DNA of 64,000 nt from Sinorhizobium numidicum (GCF_029892045.1 NZ_CP120367.1:1736001-1800000); one strand, 5' to 3'; positions 34,631 to 44,394 are shown, numbered from the stretch's first letter. Numbers and translations are program-made. The notes: a model not told the origin generated them from the sequence alone.

Positions 34631-35608
34631 TCAATCCGCGTATTGGCCGGCCGCTTCGATAACCGGCTTCCAGCGGGCGATCTCGCTTTCGAGCTTGGCC
34701 TTGAGGGCAGCCGGCGTCGCGTCGGCATCGCTCGACGGCTCGGTGCCGAGTTCGCCAAAACGAGCAATGACATTCGGGTCCTTAAGCGCTACCTGCAGCG
34801 ACTTCGAGAGGCGGTCGGCGACTTCCGCCGGCGTGCCCTTCGGCGCATATATGCCGTGCCAGATGCCGACCTCGAAGCCCGGAAGACCAGCTTCCACCGC
34901 TGTCGGCAGATCGGGGAAGATCTTGAGCCGCTTGGGCGACGTAACGGCATAGGCCTTGATCGTCCCGCCCTGGATTTGCTTCGTCGTATTCGTCGTCTGG
35001 TCGCACATAATGTCGACCTGGCCGCCGAGCAGATCGGTCATTGCCGGGCCGGTACCTTTATAGGGCACCGTCGTCAGCGGCGTCTCGATCGCGCTCATGA
35101 ACATCATGCCGCAGAGATGCGATGCCGCGCCAATGCCGGCATTGGCGACCGTCACCGTATCCTTGTTGGCCTTGACGTGGTCGATCAACCCCTTGAGGTC
35201 CGTCGGCTCGAAATCCTTGCGGGCAACGATCGTCATCGGCACTTCGGTGACAAGTCCGACATATTCGAAGGAATTCAGCGTGTCATAGGCGAGTTTGCGA
35301 TAGAGGGTCGCGCTGGTCGCCATGCCGATGTGATGCAGCAGAAGCGTATAGCCATCCGGCTCCGCCTGGGCGACACGGCCCGCGCCAAGCGTGCCGCCTG
35401 CGCCGCCGACGTTCTCAACGATGATCTGCTGGCCGAGATCCTTCGACATCGCCTCGGCGACGAGACGGGCGACCGTGTCGGTCGGACCACCGGCTGAGAA
35501 GGGCACCACCATGGTGATCGTGCGCTCCGGATAGGTTTGGGCGCTGGCCGAAGCGGCGAACAGGGAAACGGCGGCGACAGCGCCAAGAAGCGCATTCAGA
35601 ATTTTCAT
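34631..35608 (-). CDS. tctC: Tripartite tricarboxylate transporter, binding protein TctC
   Basis: 325 residues with a Sec signal peptide (MKILNALLGAVAAVSLFAASASA) and the Bug/TctC fold. Visible motifs are YPERTITMVVPFSAGGPTDTVARLVAE (the ligand carboxylate loop), GGAGGTLGAGRVAQAEPDGYTLLLHHIG, PYKGTGPAMTDLLGGQVDIMCDQ and GIWHGIYAPKGTP. It is a periplasmic carboxylate receptor. First gene of the tct operon. GGAGGAAAAG precedes the ATG. Confidence 0.94.
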   Translation of the reverse strand: MKILNALLGAVAAVSLFAASASAQTYPERTITMVVPFSAGGPTDTVARLVAEAMSKDLGQQIIVENVGGAGGTLGAGRVAQAEPDGYTLLLHHIGMATSATLYRKLAYDTLNSFEYVGLVTEVPMTIVARKDFEPTDLKGLIDHVKANKDTVTVANAGIGAASHLCGMMFMSAIETPLTTVPYKGTGPAMTDLLGGQVDIMCDQTTNTTKQIQGGTIKAYAVTSPKRLKIFPDLPTAVEAGLPGFEVGIWHGIYAPKGTPAEVADRLSKSLQVALKDPNVIARFGELGTEPSSDADATPAALKAKLESEIARWKPVIEAAGQYAD

Positions 35609-35814
35609 CTTTTCCTCCCGGATGAATTTATCGACCAGTCGGCATGGTTCCTCCCGCGCCGGTTCTGGGTACGCTCATTAGCAACCCGGATTTTACCACA
35701 GACAATTGCCGTTCGCGGTTGTTTCGCGCATTTCCCGTCTCGGCGAGCGGATTATGTGTGGATTCGGAAACAAAAGAGCTTCGCAATGGGTGGATTTCCA
35801 CACATCGCCCGCCG

Positions 35815-36639
35815 TCAGAGACCGGTGCGGCGCCTAAGATATTGGATTTCTGCGTCTGTCAGCGGTCGGCTCGCCCCCTTCGGCAGATCGCCGAGGCTGA
35901 TCTCACCGATCGAGACGCGCAGCAGGCGCATACATTCGGAGCCCAGAACATCCAGCATGCGGCGGATTTGCCGGTTGCGCCCTTCTTGAAGCTCGACCTC
36001 GATCCAGCTGTTTCTGTCGCCGCTCCTGAGCCGGCGAACATGCGTCGCCTTCAGCATCTCGCCACCTTCCGCAACCCCCTGCATCATCCGCTCGGCCATG
36101 GCCTCGTCGAACATGCCGCGCACCTGAACGTGATAGACCTTGCTGAGATGGATCGCCGGATCGAGCAGGCGCTGTGCCAGCACCGTGTCATTGGTAAAAA
36201 GCAAAAGTCCCTCGCTCGCTTTGTCGAGCCTGCCGACCGGAGACAGGAACCGGGCATCGACAGCTTCAAGACAGCTGAAGACGGTCGGCCGGCCTTCCGG
36301 ATCGTCGCGGGTCGTCACGAGCCCGCGCGGCTTGTTCAGCATCAGATAGATTTTCGCTTCGGCGGAAACCACCATACCATCGACGGTGATTCTATCGCCG
36401 TCGATGTCGACCCAATGCGAAAGATCCGTCGTCTTTCGGCCTCCGACGCTGACGCGGCCCTCGGCGATCAGCTTCTCTGCCTGTGTGCGTGAGCAGTAGC
36501 CGAGTTTGGAGAGCGCGCGGGCCAAAGTCACGCGCTTGCCCGCGCCGGCTTTGGAGTCGGACACTTGCCTTTTCGCTGGCGCGCGGCGCTGGTTCACCCG
36601 TCTCGTCTCCGCTTTGTTGGACCAAGCCCCATCTGGCAC
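35815..36639 (-). CDS. 16S/23S rRNA pseudouridine synthase, RsuA/RluB family
   Basis: 274 residues. A basic N-terminal tail (1-35) precedes an S4 RNA-binding domain (VTLARALSKLGYCSRTQAEKLIAEGRVSVGG), then the synthase domain with MLNKPRGLVTTRDDPEGRPTVF and the catalytic Asp in SPVGRLDKASEGLLLFTNDT. The C-terminal part EGRNRQIRRMLDVLG is the usual RsuA/RluB signature. It converts uridine to pseudouridine in rRNA. RsuA, RluB, RluE and RluF cannot be separated here. The ATG could also lie downstream of the tail. Confidence 0.9.
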   Translation of the reverse strand: MPDGAWSNKAETRRVNQRRAPAKRQVSDSKAGAGKRVTLARALSKLGYCSRTQAEKLIAEGRVSVGGRKTTDLSHWVDIDGDRITVDGMVVSAEAKIYLMLNKPRGLVTTRDDPEGRPTVFSCLEAVDARFLSPVGRLDKASEGLLLFTNDTVLAQRLLDPAIHLSKVYHVQVRGMFDEAMAERMMQGVAEGGEMLKATHVRRLRSGDRNSWIEVELQEGRNRQIRRMLDVLGSECMRLLRVSIGEISLGDLPKGASRPLTDAEIQYLRRRTGL

Positions 36640-36828
36640 AATCCGCGTTGCGGGGCCAGAATTGAGAGCTGTCGATTGCTGCGGGCTCGCTTGCTGCTCT
36701 TGCGCCGCAGGCTCGAAGAAAAGACACTGCCGATCCGCCTTCTGCGCCTCGACCGTGGCCGGATCGCGCTCGAGGTGGAGGGCCGGGCGCGACTGAGGAG
36801 GGAAGGCGCCCGGACGTGAGGCGCTGCT

Positions 36829-37393
36829 TCAGAGGATGGCGAGGAAGCGCTCGACACGGCCCCACGTGAGATGCGCGGCCTCTGCATCATAGTCAGGCAG
36901 GGAGGCGTCGGTGTAAAGGTGGCCGGCGCCGCGATAGGTGAAGACCTCGAGCCCAATCTTCGACTGCCCGGCCGTCGATCGCCATGCGGCCACCTCTTCT
37001 GTCGGCTCGAAAATATCCGGATCGGCAAGATGGACCTGCACGGGCAGGCCGCTGCGGGCATTCTGCGGAATTTCGGCAATGCTGTGGAGGAAGAGCGCCG
37101 GCAGTTTGCGGCCGCTTAGTCCAAAGGCTCGCCGCGACAGCCGCACCCATCGAAAATCCGCCAAGGACTGCTGAGGCGGGCAGGTCGGCGACCGCTCGTT
37201 CAGCCCGTTCGCAAATCGTGCGCCAGCCGATCTCGTCCTTCAATGCGAAGCCCTGATCGACCGAGCCGGCAGTCCTTCCCTCATAGAGATCGGGTGTGAA
37301 CACTTCGTGCCCCGCCGCCGCCAGGCGTTCGGCAGCATCCCGCTCAAGCGAGCGCAGCCCACGAACGGAATGGAATAGGATCACTGTCGCCAT
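36829..37393 (-). pseudogene. Dienelactone hydrolase family protein, single frameshift
   Basis: Frame 1 from ATG 37393 reads MATVILFHSVRGLRSLERDAAERLAAAGHEVFTPDLYEGRTAGSVDQGF... with the nucleophile motif GGFSMGAAVAASLW (Ser in place of the Cys of true dienelactone hydrolases). Near 37092 one base is missing and frame 2 continues LFLHSIAEIPQNARSGLPVQVHLADPDIFEPTEEV...FTYRGAGHLYTDASLPDYDAEAA, including the catalytic Asp and His. It ends at 36829. Both halves are otherwise intact, so the shift is recent or an assembly error. Confidence 0.8.
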
Positions 37394-37549
37394 CGATCTG
37401 CCTCGTGCGTCGGTCTGGTTGCAGATCAGTTGAGCACGGTGGATGAGCAACGGCAACATCTCACTGGAGGACCCGACCGCCGCACCGGACGACATCATCG
37501 ATATCGCGCGGTCGCTGGCAAGGCCGGGCCCGGGATCGCGATCAAGACG

Positions 37550-37678
37550 CCGACGACTGCCGCTCGCGCCTTCGCGGATGCCAAGAAAATCGAAGACGGT
37601 CTGTCATATATGGAGCCGCGCTATTGGTATTATCCGGTCGGGCAGTCGCTTGGGGCGGCGCCGGCGCTTCTTGCTTGA
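37550..37678 (+). pseudogene. Short remnant of a TPR-type protein
   Basis: One frame reads ARAFADAKKIEDGLSYMEPRYWYYPVGQSLGAAPAL. This resembles the Y-EPP-WYYPV--SLGAALL segment near the C-terminus of a family of bacterial tetratricopeptide proteins. Nothing before or after it continues the domain. Evidence is limited to this segment. Confidence 0.35.
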
Positions 37679-37732
37679 GGGGAACAGCTCGGCAGCCGCG
37701 GCGTTTATGAAGCGATCACATTGCCAGAACAC

Positions 37733-40498
37733 ATGGCTAGCGCGATCGCCTTGGCGCCGCGAGGCGCGGGCTTGGTGGCAGAGATGTTTCGCACGCTGCT
37801 CGACCTCATCAATGGACTATCCGGGCACGGTGCAAAGCCGGCCACCCTGACCATGCGCCGTAAGACCGTCGAGACGTGGTCGTACGCCGACCTGGCGAGC
37901 CGCGTGGAGTCCCTGGCCGGCAGTCTCGCCGCGGCAGGCATCAAGAAGGACGATCCCATCGCCCTTCTCTCCGACAACCGCCCGGAATCGATCGCCGCCA
38001 CCCTTGCGGTGATCCGGAGCGGCGCGGTCATAGTGCCGATCGATGTTCAGGTCGCGGACGACACGCTGGCTCATATCCTGAACGACAGCGGTGCGCGGCT
38101 TCTGTTTACAACCACGACCTATGTCGACCGATTGCAGCAGATCGAGGCGACCGATGTGCGGCCGGTTCTGCTGGATGCAACAGACGACAGGCGAAGCTGG
38201 CAGAGCCTGCCGTCCGGCGGCGATCAACGGATGCCACCCGTCGAGCCCCAGGATCGAGCTAGCCTCTTCTACACCTCCGGCACGACCGGCCCGCCGAAGG
38301 GCGTGCCACTGAGCCACAGCAACATCGCCTCCCAGCTCAATGCGATCGTGGCCGAGAAGATCGCGTCCGAGGGCGATCGTGTCCTTCTGCCGCTGCCGCT
38401 TCACCACGTTTATCCGTTTGTCTTCGGTATGCTGGCGCCGCTTGCGCTCGGCCTTCCGATCATCCTGCCGCGCGCTCTGACAGGACCGCAGGTCGCGACC
38501 GCCCTGCGGGAGGGAGCGGCGACGGTGATCATCGGCGTGCCGCGCCTCTACAGCGCCTTCGACGCGGGAATACGCGGGCGCTTCGAAGCGCGCGGCCGGA
38601 TTGCCGCCGGGCTGTTCCGGGCGGGCGTCGCCGCAACGACCTGGTCACGAAAGCGGCTCGGCCTGCGTCCGGGCAAGACCCTGCGTCCCCTGCACAAGCG
38701 GATTGCGCCCGACCTCCGCCTCCTGGTCTCCGGCGGAGCGGCGCTCGACCCGGATCTGGCATTCCGGCTTGAAGGCCTCGGCTGGCAGGTCGCGAGCGGC
38801 TACGGCCTGACCGAGACCTCGCCGATGCTCACCTGGAACCTGCCGGGCAGGGCGAAGCTCGACAGCGCCGGTGAGCCGGTGCCTGGCGTCGAGCTACGGA
38901 TCGGCAAGGCGCCAACACGCGAAGCCGGGCAGACTGCGGAGAAGGCGAACGGTTCCTCCGCGGCGCCCGCGCAGGAGTTCGGCGAGATCATGGGCCGGGG
39001 CCCCGGCGTGTTCACCGGTTATCATAACCTGCCCGACAAGACCGCCGAGGCGTTTACCGAAGACGGGTGGTTCCGCACCGGCGATCTCGGATACCTGGAT
39101 GCCGATGGCTATCTCCACATCGTCGGCCGCGTCTCAACGATGATCGTCACCGAAGGCGGCGAGAATGTCGATCCCGAAGCGGTGGAGGAGATCTATGCCG
39201 AAAATCCCGCGATCCACGAGATCGGCGTTCTCGAAAGGGAACGGCGCCTCGTTGCCGTCGTCGTGCCCGAGACGGGCGGCGATGGCGAGCCTGAGCAGAC
39301 CGTCGAAGAGGCGCTGCGCGAGCGCTCGAGTGCGCTCGCCTCCTATCAGCGCATTTCGGATTACGCGATCACGCACGAGCCGCTATCGCGAACGCGCCTG
39401 GGCAAGCTGCGCCGGCACCTGCTCGAGGCACGCTTCGATCGCGCCAAGCAGGGGCGCGAGAGACCTGAGGCCGTGCGGCCGGTCACGCCTGAGGAGATGT
39501 CCCCCGAGGATCGCGCGCTATTGCACAACAGTGCCGCGCGGGACGTTTGGGGCTGGCTTGCCGAGCATTATCCCGACCGCCGGCTGACGCCCGGCGCCAG
39601 CCTGCAGGTCGACCTCGGGATCGATTCGATGGATTGGCTCAACCTGACGCTCGAGATCGGTCAGCGCACCGGCGTCGAGCTGGACGAGCAGGTGATCGGT
39701 GAGGTCGAGACCGTTCGCGACCTCCTGCGCGAAGTCGCCGAAGCCGCGCAAGCGGGAGAGACGTTCGACGCATCCGTCCTGGACGATCCCGAGGCCGCTC
39801 TCAACGAGGAAGAGAAGAGGTGGCTGGAACCGCTGGCGCCCTCGCAAGCAAGGTTTGCGAAAGGGCTCTTTGCCGTAAATCGCGCCCTCATAGGCAATCT
39901 GTTCCGCCTGCGCGTGGAAGGCTTGGACAGGCTGCCGCCTGGACAGGTGGTCTTCACGCCGACGCACGGAAGCTTTCTCGACCCCTTCGTCGTAGCGGCA
40001 GCGCTTGATCGCGAGCGCCTAGCGCGGACGTTCTGGGCAGGGGCGGCAGATATGGCTTTCGGCAACCCGCTGACGCGGCGCGTCAGCCGGCTGGCGCAGG
40101 CGATGCCCATCGACACGCAGCACCGTTTCGTTTCGGCGCTCGCGCTTGCAGCCGCGGTGCTGAAGCGCGGTAACGATCTCATCTGGTTTCCCGAAGGGGC
40201 GCGTTCGCGCAGCCCCGAACTGCAAGAATTCAAGCCCGGCATCGGCATGTTGCTTGAGCGCTTTCCCGTTCCGGTGGTGCCGGTCGCAATCTACGGCGCC
40301 CATGATGCCTATCCGCCGGGCCGGATCGTGCCGAGGCCGCGTCCGATCAGGGTTGCCTTTGGCGAAGCCCTCGACCCGGCGAGGCTCGAACAGGAAGGTG
40401 ACGGCGAGGAGGCTGCATACCGCATCACAAGCGCCTTGCGCCGACACACGGCGGACCTCTACGGGCGCGTGCGGGCAGAGGCTGCCGAGCAGGATTAA
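37733..40498 (+). CDS. Fused AMP-binding ligase / acyl carrier domain / PlsC acyltransferase
   Basis: 921 residues from ATG 37733 (an in-frame TTG lies at 37721). Residues about 20-560 are an AMP-forming acyl ligase: SLFYTSGTTGPPKGVPLSHSN, SGYGLTETSP, WFRTGDLGYLDADGYLHIVGR and the C-terminal Lys segment RTRLGKLRRHLL. Residues about 590-670 are an acyl-carrier-like domain with the phosphopantetheine Ser in LGIDSMDWL. Residues about 700-920 are a PlsC/LPLAT acyltransferase with THGSFLDPF (HX4D) and FPEGARSRS. It could load a fatty acid on its own carrier and pass it to a lysophospholipid, like Aas/LplT pathways but in one chain. Stop codon overlaps the convergent MFS gene by four bases. Confidence 0.85.
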   Translation: MASAIALAPRGAGLVAEMFRTLLDLINGLSGHGAKPATLTMRRKTVETWSYADLASRVESLAGSLAAAGIKKDDPIALLSDNRPESIAATLAVIRSGAVIVPIDVQVADDTLAHILNDSGARLLFTTTTYVDRLQQIEATDVRPVLLDATDDRRSWQSLPSGGDQRMPPVEPQDRASLFYTSGTTGPPKGVPLSHSNIASQLNAIVAEKIASEGDRVLLPLPLHHVYPFVFGMLAPLALGLPIILPRALTGPQVATALREGAATVIIGVPRLYSAFDAGIRGRFEARGRIAAGLFRAGVAATTWSRKRLGLRPGKTLRPLHKRIAPDLRLLVSGGAALDPDLAFRLEGLGWQVASGYGLTETSPMLTWNLPGRAKLDSAGEPVPGVELRIGKAPTREAGQTAEKANGSSAAPAQEFGEIMGRGPGVFTGYHNLPDKTAEAFTEDGWFRTGDLGYLDADGYLHIVGRVSTMIVTEGGENVDPEAVEEIYAENPAIHEIGVLERERRLVAVVVPETGGDGEPEQTVEEALRERSSALASYQRISDYAITHEPLSRTRLGKLRRHLLEARFDRAKQGRERPEAVRPVTPEEMSPEDRALLHNSAARDVWGWLAEHYPDRRLTPGASLQVDLGIDSMDWLNLTLEIGQRTGVELDEQVIGEVETVRDLLREVAEAAQAGETFDASVLDDPEAALNEEEKRWLEPLAPSQARFAKGLFAVNRALIGNLFRLRVEGLDRLPPGQVVFTPTHGSFLDPFVVAAALDRERLARTFWAGAADMAFGNPLTRRVSRLAQAMPIDTQHRFVSALALAAAVLKRGNDLIWFPEGARSRSPELQEFKPGIGMLLERFPVPVVPVAIYGAHDAYPPGRIVPRPRPIRVAFGEALDPARLEQEGDGEEAAYRITSALRRHTADLYGRVRAEAAEQD

Positions 40499-41829
40499 GT
40501 TTGGCGGTTGCCCGGAGCCGCGTCTTGGCGGGAGGCGCTGTCGGCCGGAACGGTCAGCATGATGATAAGCCCGATCGCGAAGAAGACGACGATCGTCGCC
40601 ATGCCGAGGCGCTGACTGCCGGTCAGGTATGTGACCCAGCCGACGAGTGCCGGACCGACGAATGCCGTGGCTTTGCCGGAGAGCGCCAGAAGCCCGAACA
40701 TTTCCCCCTGTAGGCCTTCCGGCGCTATGCGCGCCAGAAAGGATCGGCCCGCTGCCTGGGCTGGCCCGACAAACACGCCGAGCACCGCGCCGATGGTCCA
40801 GAAGAGCACGGTCGAGTGGACGATGAGGATCAGCGATCCCGACGTAACGAGCGCGGTGAGCGAGAGGAGAATCGTTGCCCTGCTGCCGATCCGGTCGTCG
40901 ATCCAGGCAAAGCCGAACGCACCAATTCCGGCCGCAAAATTGAGCATGATGCCGAAGACCAGAACCGTCTCCTGCGACATGCCGAATGTTGCGGCCGCAT
41001 AGATGCCGCCAAAGACGAACAGCGTTGCGAGGCCGTCTATATAGAGCATATGCGCGACGAGAAAGCGGACGATGGGCGCATAGGAACGCACTCCGCGACC
41101 GGTGGCTCGCAGCTGGTCGAGACCGTCGCGGACCATGCGTCTGAGAGGCTTGCCCGAGTCCGGCACGTCGGGGGTCAGAAGAATGAACGGCAGCGCGAAG
41201 GCCAGGTACCAGCCCGCCACAAGGAGGGCGACCGCGCGCACATGCTCGGACCTGTCCGAATCGAGGCCGAGCCAGGCCCCCTGCGGCCAGATGAGCACGA
41301 GGAACGCGGCGATCATGCTCGCCAGGCCTCCGGCGTAGCCGAGGCCCCAGCTCCAGCCGGACCAGCGGCCGATACGATCAGGGCGGACCAGTCGCGGCAG
41401 CAGGGAATTGTAGAAGACGATCGAGAGTTCGGAGCCGATCGTTGCCAGAGCCATGGGAATGAGGGCGAGCCAGACGAACTGAGGGGACGGCTTGACAAAC
41501 CACAGGAGCGCGCAGGTTGACACGCAGAGCAGGGTGAAGCCGACGATCCATGGCTTGCGGCGGCCGCCCTGATCCGCCACGGCCCCGAGGATCGGAGCGG
41601 CCACCGCTACGACGAACCCGGCGATACTGATCGTCGTGCCCCACTGGACCGTGCCCGTCGTCTCGTCCGCGGCGACGCTTCGGATGAAATAGACGGAGAA
41701 CACGAAGGTGTGGATGAGCGTCCCGTATGCCTGATTGGCCCAGTCGTATAACGCCCAGGATACGAGGCGCGGCGTGCCAGGCTGTAGGTCGATGGCCTGC
41801 TTCCGGACGCTGGCGCGCCGATTCTTCAT
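40495..41829 (-). CDS. MFS transporter, Atg22/UMF1 type
   Basis: 444 residues from ATG 41829 (MKNRRASVRKQ; upstream in-frame starts at 41868 and 41880). About twelve helices. The UMF1/Atg22 start SWALYDWANQAYGTLIHTFVFSVYFIRSVA is clear, as are VAAPILGAVADQGGRRKPWIV (loop 2-3) and FVGPAQAAGRSFLARIAPEGLQGEMFGLLALSGKATAFVGP. Members export amino acids or unknown metabolites. It is convergent with the ligase/acyltransferase and touches its stop codon. A functional link to lipid turnover (as in LplT) is speculation. Confidence 0.85.
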   Translation of the reverse strand: MKNRRASVRKQAIDLQPGTPRLVSWALYDWANQAYGTLIHTFVFSVYFIRSVAADETTGTVQWGTTISIAGFVVAVAAPILGAVADQGGRRKPWIVGFTLLCVSTCALLWFVKPSPQFVWLALIPMALATIGSELSIVFYNSLLPRLVRPDRIGRWSGWSWGLGYAGGLASMIAAFLVLIWPQGAWLGLDSDRSEHVRAVALLVAGWYLAFALPFILLTPDVPDSGKPLRRMVRDGLDQLRATGRGVRSYAPIVRFLVAHMLYIDGLATLFVFGGIYAAATFGMSQETVLVFGIMLNFAAGIGAFGFAWIDDRIGSRATILLSLTALVTSGSLILIVHSTVLFWTIGAVLGVFVGPAQAAGRSFLARIAPEGLQGEMFGLLALSGKATAFVGPALVGWVTYLTGSQRLGMATIVVFFAIGLIIMLTVPADSASRQDAAPGNRQT

Positions 41830-42169
41830 GAAAGCGTTCCCGTTCCCTAACGCGCCGCTCGTTGCCATCGAGAAGCCCACTCGCTACGAACCCTGTCCCG
41901 CGACGCAGGAATGCGCGAAGTACCGCTTCGAAGCGAGACTCCGCGCTCAACGGCCAGTAGCGGCGCTGGTTCCATTGAAGGTCTGGTTTTGAGGAGCGAA
42001 AATCGGCTCAGGAGCGCCCGCAATGGCTCACGATTTGCCTTTGCCATGCGTTAAACTGGGTCGCTCGACGTCCTGATGTGGATATTGGACGTGCCGAATG
42101 CCGCTTTCTTGGCGAAGCCCCTTCAGCTTTTCGCGCAGGAAGAAGATCTGCCGGGCGGCGAACTGCGGC

Positions 42170-42660
42170 GAAGGCTTCGTTGAGTTCCCAGAGATCGATG
42201 TTCGCGCGGGACAGATTTCGCCGTTTCATGATTTCAGTCGAACACAATGTCGGGCAAGCCCCATGATAGAGGGGTCGAGCGCCGACCATTCGTGGTCGAT
42301 TATGCGGGCGAGCGGCATGAGCTTGTGCTTTCTCATCGTCTCTTCCGATGCGAGGACGACGCAGCACGCGGCGTCCGTGATCTGGGAGGAATTGCCGCCG
42401 GTGACATTGCCGTAAGATTTTTCGAAAACCGAGTCCAACTTCGCGAGCTTGTCCATCGACGTGTCTGGCGGCACGCCGTCATCACGGTCGTAGAGCATGC
42501 CGCCGCGGGAGATCGCCGGGATGACCTCGCGTCGAGCAAGCCGTTATTTTGCGCGCGTGCGAGGGGTTGATGGCTTTCGAGGGCGTAGGCGTAGGTGTCG
42601 GCGGCTTCGCGCGTGATGCCGCAGAGGTGGTCGATTACTTCCGCCAGCGTAGCTCCCGAA
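42170..42660 (-). pseudogene. Thiolase (acetyl-CoA acetyltransferase) remnant
   Basis: Middle part of a thiolase in more than one frame: AEVIDHLCGITREAADTYA, SRGGMLYDRDDGVPPDTSMDKLAKLDSVFEKSYGNVTGGNSSQITDAACCVVLASEETMRKHKLMPLARIIDHEWSALDPSIMG, then CSTEIMKRRNLSRANIDLWELNEAFAAV. The N-terminal part with the acylating Cys and the C-terminal active-site loop (GGG motif) are gone. Frameshifts near 42540 and 42250. It is a dead internal fragment. Confidence 0.85.
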
Positions 42661-42664
42661 ACGG

Positions 42665-42985
42665 CTACGCCCTCACACCGAGAGCGGAGGCCTCTTTCTC
42701 GAACTCGTCGCGGATATCGTTGATCGTGGGGAGCTTAAGCTCTTTCAACTCGGCATGTATTTTTTTTGCCGCCCGGGAATCGAGATCCCGCTTGAAGTTG
42801 ACGACCACCTCCTCGGCTGAATCGTAACCGCGAAAGCGTTCGATCTCCGATTGCGTCGCCTTCTGCACATGCTCCAGCTTTCTGCGGTCGGCATCGGAGC
42901 GGCCGTCCGGCCTCGCCTTCATGACAGGATCGAACGCGCGCTTGACAAGGAAATCGACGAGTTGGCGCTTGGCGTCGGTCGACAT
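42665..42985 (-). CDS. Conserved hypothetical protein
   Basis: 106 residues, fully helical in appearance: MSTDAKRQLVDFLVKRAFDPVMKARPDGRSDADRRKLEHVQKATQSEIERFRGYDSAEEVVVNFKRDL. GAAAGGAGGCTTTC before the ATG is a strong ribosome site. Proteins of this type occur in rhizobia without known function. Its stop codon lies only a few bases from the end of the thiolase remnant. Confidence 0.65.
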   Translation of the reverse strand: MSTDAKRQLVDFLVKRAFDPVMKARPDGRSDADRRKLEHVQKATQSEIERFRGYDSAEEVVVNFKRDLDSRAAKKIHAELKELKLPTINDIRDEFEKEASALGVRA

Positions 42986-43187
42986 GAAAGCCTCCTTTCT
43001 CAGGATTGGACGTGTACCTGGGTTTTGCTTTTTGGGTCTTGCAAGGCCGAATGGCGCTGCGCCTCGACCTGCGGCCCCAACTCTTCAGCCGCCCGAAAGT
43101 TTCAAATCGGGCCATCGGCGACAAGCGGAGGTCCGACGCATTTCCAGTCCCGCACGGAAGGTCTTTTAGACCTCCGTCGCTTCCCGG

Positions 43188-43340
43188 TCATGTCGCGTGA
43201 CTACCGCCGGGCTCAACCACCCCGGTAAGAGCGACGCCGACCGTCGCCGGATCGTCCTTCAGCGCCGCGTTCGCCAGCAAGACCACGCCGACGAGACGCT
43301 TGTCGCGAGTGACCACGGGCGGCCGCCTGACTTGCAGGTT
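43188..43340 (-). pseudogene. CBS-domain protein, C-terminal remnant
   Basis: VRRPPVVTRDKRLVGVVLLANAALKDDPATVGVALTGVVEPGGSHAT resembles the last strand and helix of a CBS domain plus the conserved EPGGQH-like tail of rhizobial CBS proteins. There is no N-terminal half; the sequence runs out near the lysE start region. Fragment only. Confidence 0.6.
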
Positions 43341-43429
43341 TTCCGTGAGACGGGAGGACGGGGTGTGATCTCTTGTCTTGGCCGCCTCGATGTGGCTTCT
43401 ATCAGAGAAGCGAAGCAAAGGGGGATAGC

Positions 43430-44059
43430 ATGCCGGATCTGACCTTGTGGGGACTGTTTGTCGTGGCTTCGTTGATGCTGCTGTTGACGCCCGGCCCGGC
43501 CGTGCTCTTCATCGTCGCGCGCTCGATCCAGCAGGGGCGAACTGCGGGATTAGTCTCCGTGATTGGTATCCATCTCGGAACCATCGTGCACATTGCTGCG
43601 GCGGCGATCGGGCTCTCGGCCCTCATCGTCTCATCGGCGCTTGCCTTCGCGATCGTGAAGTATCTCGGCGCCGCCTATCTTATCTGGATGGGCATCCGCA
43701 CCTTCATGGCCAAGGAGCTCGATCCCGAACTGCCTGTGGTGCCCGCAGAGCCACTGCGCCGGGCCTTTCGCGATGGTTTCGTGGTCAACCTCTTCAATCC
43801 GAAAACGGCGATTTTCTTCCTTGCCTTCCTGCCGCAATTCGTCGATCCCACGCGGGGCGCTCTGCATTGGCAGATCCTCATTCTTGGGCTCACCTTTATG
43901 GGGCTCGGTATCATGAGCGATGCGCTATTCGCGCTGGTGGCCGGAACCGCCGGCGATCTCCTTCGCCGCAGCCGACGCTTTCAGCGCTTCCTGCGCTGGT
44001 TCTCTGGCACCTCATTCATAGGGCTTGGGGCCACGGCAGCACTGGCGACGAACAAGTAA
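43430..44059 (+). CDS. LysE/RhtB-family amino acid exporter
   Basis: 209 residues, six membrane helices. The family start MPDLTLWGLFVVASLMLLLTPGPAVLFIVARSIQQGRTAGLVSVIGIHLG carries the TPGP motif, and VNLFNPKTAIFFLAFLPQFVDP is the second signature. RhtB proteins export homoserine, threonine or related amino acids. ATG at 43430 follows AAAGGGGGATAGC. A single gene in the scar region 42-47 kb, with an intergenic stretch of repeats after it (44060-44394). Confidence 0.92.
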   Translation: MPDLTLWGLFVVASLMLLLTPGPAVLFIVARSIQQGRTAGLVSVIGIHLGTIVHIAAAAIGLSALIVSSALAFAIVKYLGAAYLIWMGIRTFMAKELDPELPVVPAEPLRRAFRDGFVVNLFNPKTAIFFLAFLPQFVDPTRGALHWQILILGLTFMGLGIMSDALFALVAGTAGDLLRRSRRFQRFLRWFSGTSFIGLGATAALATNK

Positions 44060-44229
44060 CACGCCTCAGCTCAAGCCGCCTGAGGAGGCCGCGCCGTGCC
44101 TGGCAGGGCGCGGCTTGCGGCCGCGGTCCGGGCCGGCCGGAGCGGGCCCGACGCGATCAAGCTTTGGTTGAATGACGCGGCCTTCGATACTATTGTTACA
44201 AGAAAGGGCCTTCCGCCAAACCAGCAGCG

Positions 44230-44285
44230 GCATTGAGATCTCCCCTTGAGGGGAGATGGCTGCGAAGCAGCCAGAGGGGTCGGAA
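44230..44285. repeat. Intergenic palindromic repeat unit
   Basis: ATCTCCCCTTGAGGGGAGAT (9-bp arms, 44239-44258) followed by GGCTGC-GAA-GCAGCC. Units of this type are scattered in rhizobial chromosomes. Another short palindrome, CCCCTCCTTGCAAGGAGGGG, lies near 44697-44716 after the DUF2277 gene. No gene was seen in 44060-44394. Confidence 0.6.
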
Positions 44286-44394
44286 AGCGCTCGGCGCGAA
44301 AGAACGTAGAGCACACTTCGCGATAACCCTACCCGGCCGCTACGCGGCCACCTCCATTCAAGGGAGAGGAGACGAAGATGACCGGGAGCAAGCC

